From: Desulfocucumis palustris
Lineage (GTDB): Bacteria; Bacillota; Desulfotomaculia; Desulfotomaculales; Desulfocucumaceae
Direction: 5' to 3'
DNA: 43,801 nt
Assembly (NCBI RefSeq): GCF_002933875.1
Contig: NZ_BFAV01000060.1
Coordinates: 1-43,801, forward strand
Positions 41,986 to 43,801 of the stretch are shown here, piece by piece. Every line of letters begins with the position of its first letter. Within the stretch, counting starts at the first letter, position 1. The notes below the pieces were generated by a model that had not been told where the DNA came from, made no database searches, and saw nothing but the letters and a program-made list of their open reading frames with translations. A program made the position numbers and the translations under genes.

Positions 41986-43110
41986 TTGCCCGGTAAATTA
42001 TTTCCCCTTGGTGGTCCCGTTCCTGAGAAGGACGTGGTGGACAGGGAGGATTTTATCTTTTCTCTTCAAACCAGACTGGCGGAAGGGCAAAGCATCATGC
42101 TGGCCGGTCCCCGGAGAATAGGTAAGACCTCCCTGGCCTATGAGGTTTTAAGGAGGGGCAAAAAGCAAGGGTTTTACACGGTATCGGTGGATTTTTTCCG
42201 GCTTTCCGATAAGCGGGATTTTGCTGTTTCCTTGATTAACGCCTGCCTGGAAAACAGAACCGGGGTTCGCAGAACGATTGATGTACTGAAAGACCGCGCA
42301 AAGTCTATTGCCGGTACTGCCAAGATTACCCTGAAACTTGAAGATTTGGAGTTTGGCATCGGGTTTCTCGCTGACGAAAAAAATGATAACGTTTTACTTG
42401 ATTACGCTCTTGATTTACCCAATGTTCTTGCTAAACGCGATAAAAAATCCGTAATTGTTTTGTTTGACGAGTTTCAGGATGCTTCCAGGGTAGTGGACGC
42501 CGATATTTATAAAAAGATGCGCTCTCATTTTCAGAATCAGGAAAGCGTGGCATACATGTTCCTTGGTTCCAAGGAAGGGATTATGGATACTTTGTTTGGG
42601 AACCGGAAAGAGGCTTTTTATCGTTTTGCCACAATTCTTCCTATACCCCCCATCCCTGAAAATGCATGGATAAAATATATCATTGAAAGATTTAGCCATC
42701 GCGGTATTAACACCGAATACGAAATTATCAAAGAAATTCTAAACAGGACCGGCGGTCACCCCCAGGATACCATGCTGGTTTGTTCAGAGATTTTTTACGC
42801 CCTCCTTGAGGCTGAAGAAAATACAATAACCCCGGGCATTGTCCGATTGGGCTATGATCGCGCCCTGATAACCTTAACGCCGGTTTACGACGAAATATTG
42901 GATGAATTAAGCCAACGCTTTAAGGTTCGCGACGTGTTAAAGCGTATTGCTTTTGGTAAAAGCGTTTACGCCAAAAATATAAATCCCAATGAAGCTAAAA
43001 GGGCCGTGGACCACCTGGTTTCCAAAGCCATAATTCAAAAAAAGGGACGGGGAAGTTACACTTTTGTTGAGCCGATGTTCCAGGAATATATTCTCCGGGA
43101 ATTTTTTTAA
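41986..43110 (+). CDS. AAA-family ATPase (COG1672/archaeal ATPase type)
   Basis: 374 residues from TTG 41986, GAGGTGATTTATT upstream. Walker A AGPRRIGKTSLAYEVLRRG at about 40-58, Walker B VIVLFDEFQD at about 156-165, sensor-like FLGSKEGIMDTLF, and a C-terminal winged helix (RVVDxLVSKAII-type: KRAVDHLVSKAIIQKKG) after RTGGHPQDTMLV. This is a STAND-like P-loop ATPase common in archaea and Clostridia next to toxin-antitoxin or restriction genes; the function is not known. No DUF234 nuclease tail is present. It stands alone between hicAB and the REP relic. Confidence 0.85.
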   Translation: MPGKLFPLGGPVPEKDVVDREDFIFSLQTRLAEGQSIMLAGPRRIGKTSLAYEVLRRGKKQGFYTVSVDFFRLSDKRDFAVSLINACLENRTGVRRTIDVLKDRAKSIAGTAKITLKLEDLEFGIGFLADEKNDNVLLDYALDLPNVLAKRDKKSVIVLFDEFQDASRVVDADIYKKMRSHFQNQESVAYMFLGSKEGIMDTLFGNRKEAFYRFATILPIPPIPENAWIKYIIERFSHRGINTEYEIIKEILNRTGGHPQDTMLVCSEIFYALLEAEENTITPGIVRLGYDRALITLTPVYDEILDELSQRFKVRDVLKRIAFGKSVYAKNINPNEAKRAVDHLVSKAIIQKKGRGSYTFVEPMFQEYILREFF

Positions 43111-43174
43111 CCGGGAATATTAACCCACTATGTCTTACCGATATAATGTAGGACATAGATCAGAAGAGCAGAAG

Positions 43175-43426
43175 AGGTCAGGCCCTTAACTTATTCTTTC
43201 GTTTCTCGTTTATATATTTGAATGCTGCCACAGGGGAAACCCCAATGTAACCGGCTATCTCAATTAATGAATACCCTTGCTCTCATGCCGATTTTGAATA
43301 AGAAATCTTTGCTGGCAGCAATCTTCTAAACCCCGTTCCACACTTTATAATCTCAAATTCCTCCTGGTTAACGAAAGAAGGCGTGCACACCATTAGTGTA
43401 TAAGTTAATAAGTTAAGAGCCTGACC
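43175..43426 (-). mobile_element. Relic of a REP-associated (Y1) transposase element
   Basis: Inverted ends AGGTCAGGCCCTTAACTTAT (43175-43194) and AATAAGTTAAGAGCCTGACC (43407-43426) match except one base in the shared part. Between them lies only the C-terminal coding remnant of a transposase-like protein (see 43178-43393). The catalytic N-terminal part is missing, so the element cannot move by itself. The whole 43111-43468 interval contains no intact gene. Confidence 0.6.
43178..43393 (-). pseudogene. Transposase C-terminal fragment with in-frame stop
   Basis: One frame runs 71 codons from ATG 43393 (TPSFVNQEEFEIIKCG) to TGA 43178, interrupted once by TGA after SYSKSA. After the stop it continues EQGYSLIEIAGYIGVSPVAA and ends KRKNKLRA, a helix-turn-helix like the C-terminal DNA-binding part of REP-associated transposases. 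Restoring CGA for TGA would give one continuous segment, so decay looks recent. Family assignment rests on the HTH and the flanking ends. Confidence 0.5.
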
Positions 43427-43428
43427 CC

Positions 43429-43468
43429 CTATATGAAAGCCTCCGTTATTCCGGAGGCTTTCATATAG
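43429..43468 (-). terminator. Strong 17-bp hairpin after the nucleotidyltransferase gene
   Basis: CTATATGAAAGCCTCCG and its exact inverse CGGAGGCTTTCATATAG flank a 6-nt loop. It begins directly after the stop codon of the MNT gene on the minus strand. There is no T run, so it may block exonucleases or act with Rho rather than terminate by itself. Confidence 0.5.
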
Positions 43469-43801
43469 TCATATCCTGAATTCGATTGTTCCTGGTCCTG
43501 ACAGTATTTCGTTTAAAAAGCTTGCTTTTTGTTTTTGTGCTAGATCAATCTCATCCGGGGCATAGCCCATTACCTCTATGGGCTCCATTATTTCAGCCAA
43601 AGCGTCACCGAGAATTTCCAGCCTCTCCCATCGGGGCATAGCGGTAAAAGCAGGTGAGACTACAATCAAATCAATATCGCTGTATGGTCCGGCGGTGCCC
43701 TTGGTCTGAGAGCCGAATAAATAAGCCTTTTGGGTGGGGATTCCTTTCTTCTCAAGCACAAGCAGGTACGATTTTATTATTTCTTCTACTCCAATTGCTG
43801 T
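43469..43801 (-). CDS. MNT-type minimal nucleotidyltransferase, N-terminus beyond window
   Basis: The frame stays open to the window end: before GTG 43759 it reads TAIGVEEIIKSYLL, which fits the usual N-terminal helix, so the gene is 5'-truncated by the window. AYLFGSQTKGTAGPYSDIDL has the pol-beta GSxxxG...SDxDL motif with two metal-binding Asp. The C-terminal part (DALAEIMEPIEVMGYAPDEI) is typical of MNT proteins, which often pair with HEPN partners as toxin-antitoxin modules (antitoxin AMPylates the HEPN toxin). The partner would lie outside or be absent. Confidence 0.85.
   Translation of the reverse strand, partial: TAIGVEEIIKSYLLVLEKKGIPTQKAYLFGSQTKGTAGPYSDIDLIVVSPAFTAMPRWERLEILGDALAEIMEPIEVMGYAPDEIDLAQKQKASFLNEILSGPGTIEFRI

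Overview
The window (about 43.8 kb, moderately GC-rich, strong Shine-Dalgarno sequences, many TTG/GTG starts) reads as chromosome of an anaerobic, endospore-forming Firmicute of the Desulfotomaculum/Pelotomaculum type (Clostridia, Peptococcaceae in the broad sense). Evidence: sporulation genes (yabG, spoVG, SPOCS/DUF3794 coat-morphogenesis proteins), oxygen-sensitive enzymes (double-cubane cluster protein with its ATP-driven activator) and the conserved gene order yabG ... ispE ... spoVG-glmU-prs-ctc-pth known from Bacillus/Clostridia. This backbone is broken up by accessory blocks.

Layout. 1-10.6 kb: 3' end of yabG, a trypsin-fold protease, a triple-CAP secreted protein behind a c-di-AMP riboswitch, two SPOCS proteins (one with LysM), three small low-complexity proteins of unknown function, a DMT transporter, an L,D-transpeptidase with LysM and a very small DUF1540 protein. 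10.6-13.1 kb: ispE, a GntR/FCD regulator and a MobA-like nucleotidyltransferase. 13.5-17.6 kb (minus): a three-gene operon of paralogous two-cupredoxin, multicopper-oxidase-like proteins in which the copper ligands are distributed unequally between the three polypeptides; the last has three fibronectin-III domains. 17.8-19.7 kb (minus): a two-subunit class I CoA-transferase. 19.8-27.7 kb: threonine dehydratase, spoVG, glmU, prs, a chemoreceptor, a PRC-barrel protein, L25/Ctc and a small protein whose ribosome binding site is buried in a perfect 14-bp stem. 27.7-29.7 kb (minus): double-cubane cluster protein and its activator. 30.0-31.7 kb: large serine recombinase. Then pth.

32.5-43.8 kb is a defence-type island: a complete four-gene Wadjet-type (SMC-like) operon of the TIGR02677/02678/02680/02679 branch, a HicAB toxin-antitoxin pair with an operator-overlapped promoter, a lone AAA ATPase preceded by two palindromes, a decayed REP-type transposase relic and the start-truncated MNT-type nucleotidyltransferase at the window edge. 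The DNA around hicAB is visibly more AT-rich than the backbone.

Scattered through the window are inverted-repeat relics built on cores such as GGGGACGGTTCTC, GAAGGAATGTCCCC and AAGTTAAGRGCCTGACC, probably non-autonomous REP/Y1-transposase elements. No rRNA, tRNA or CRISPR array was seen. The most interesting items are the cupredoxin trio with complementary copper-site motifs, the hairpin-sequestered ribosome binding site at 27.4 kb, the c-di-AMP-controlled triple CAP protein, and the Wadjet island inserted beside pth.
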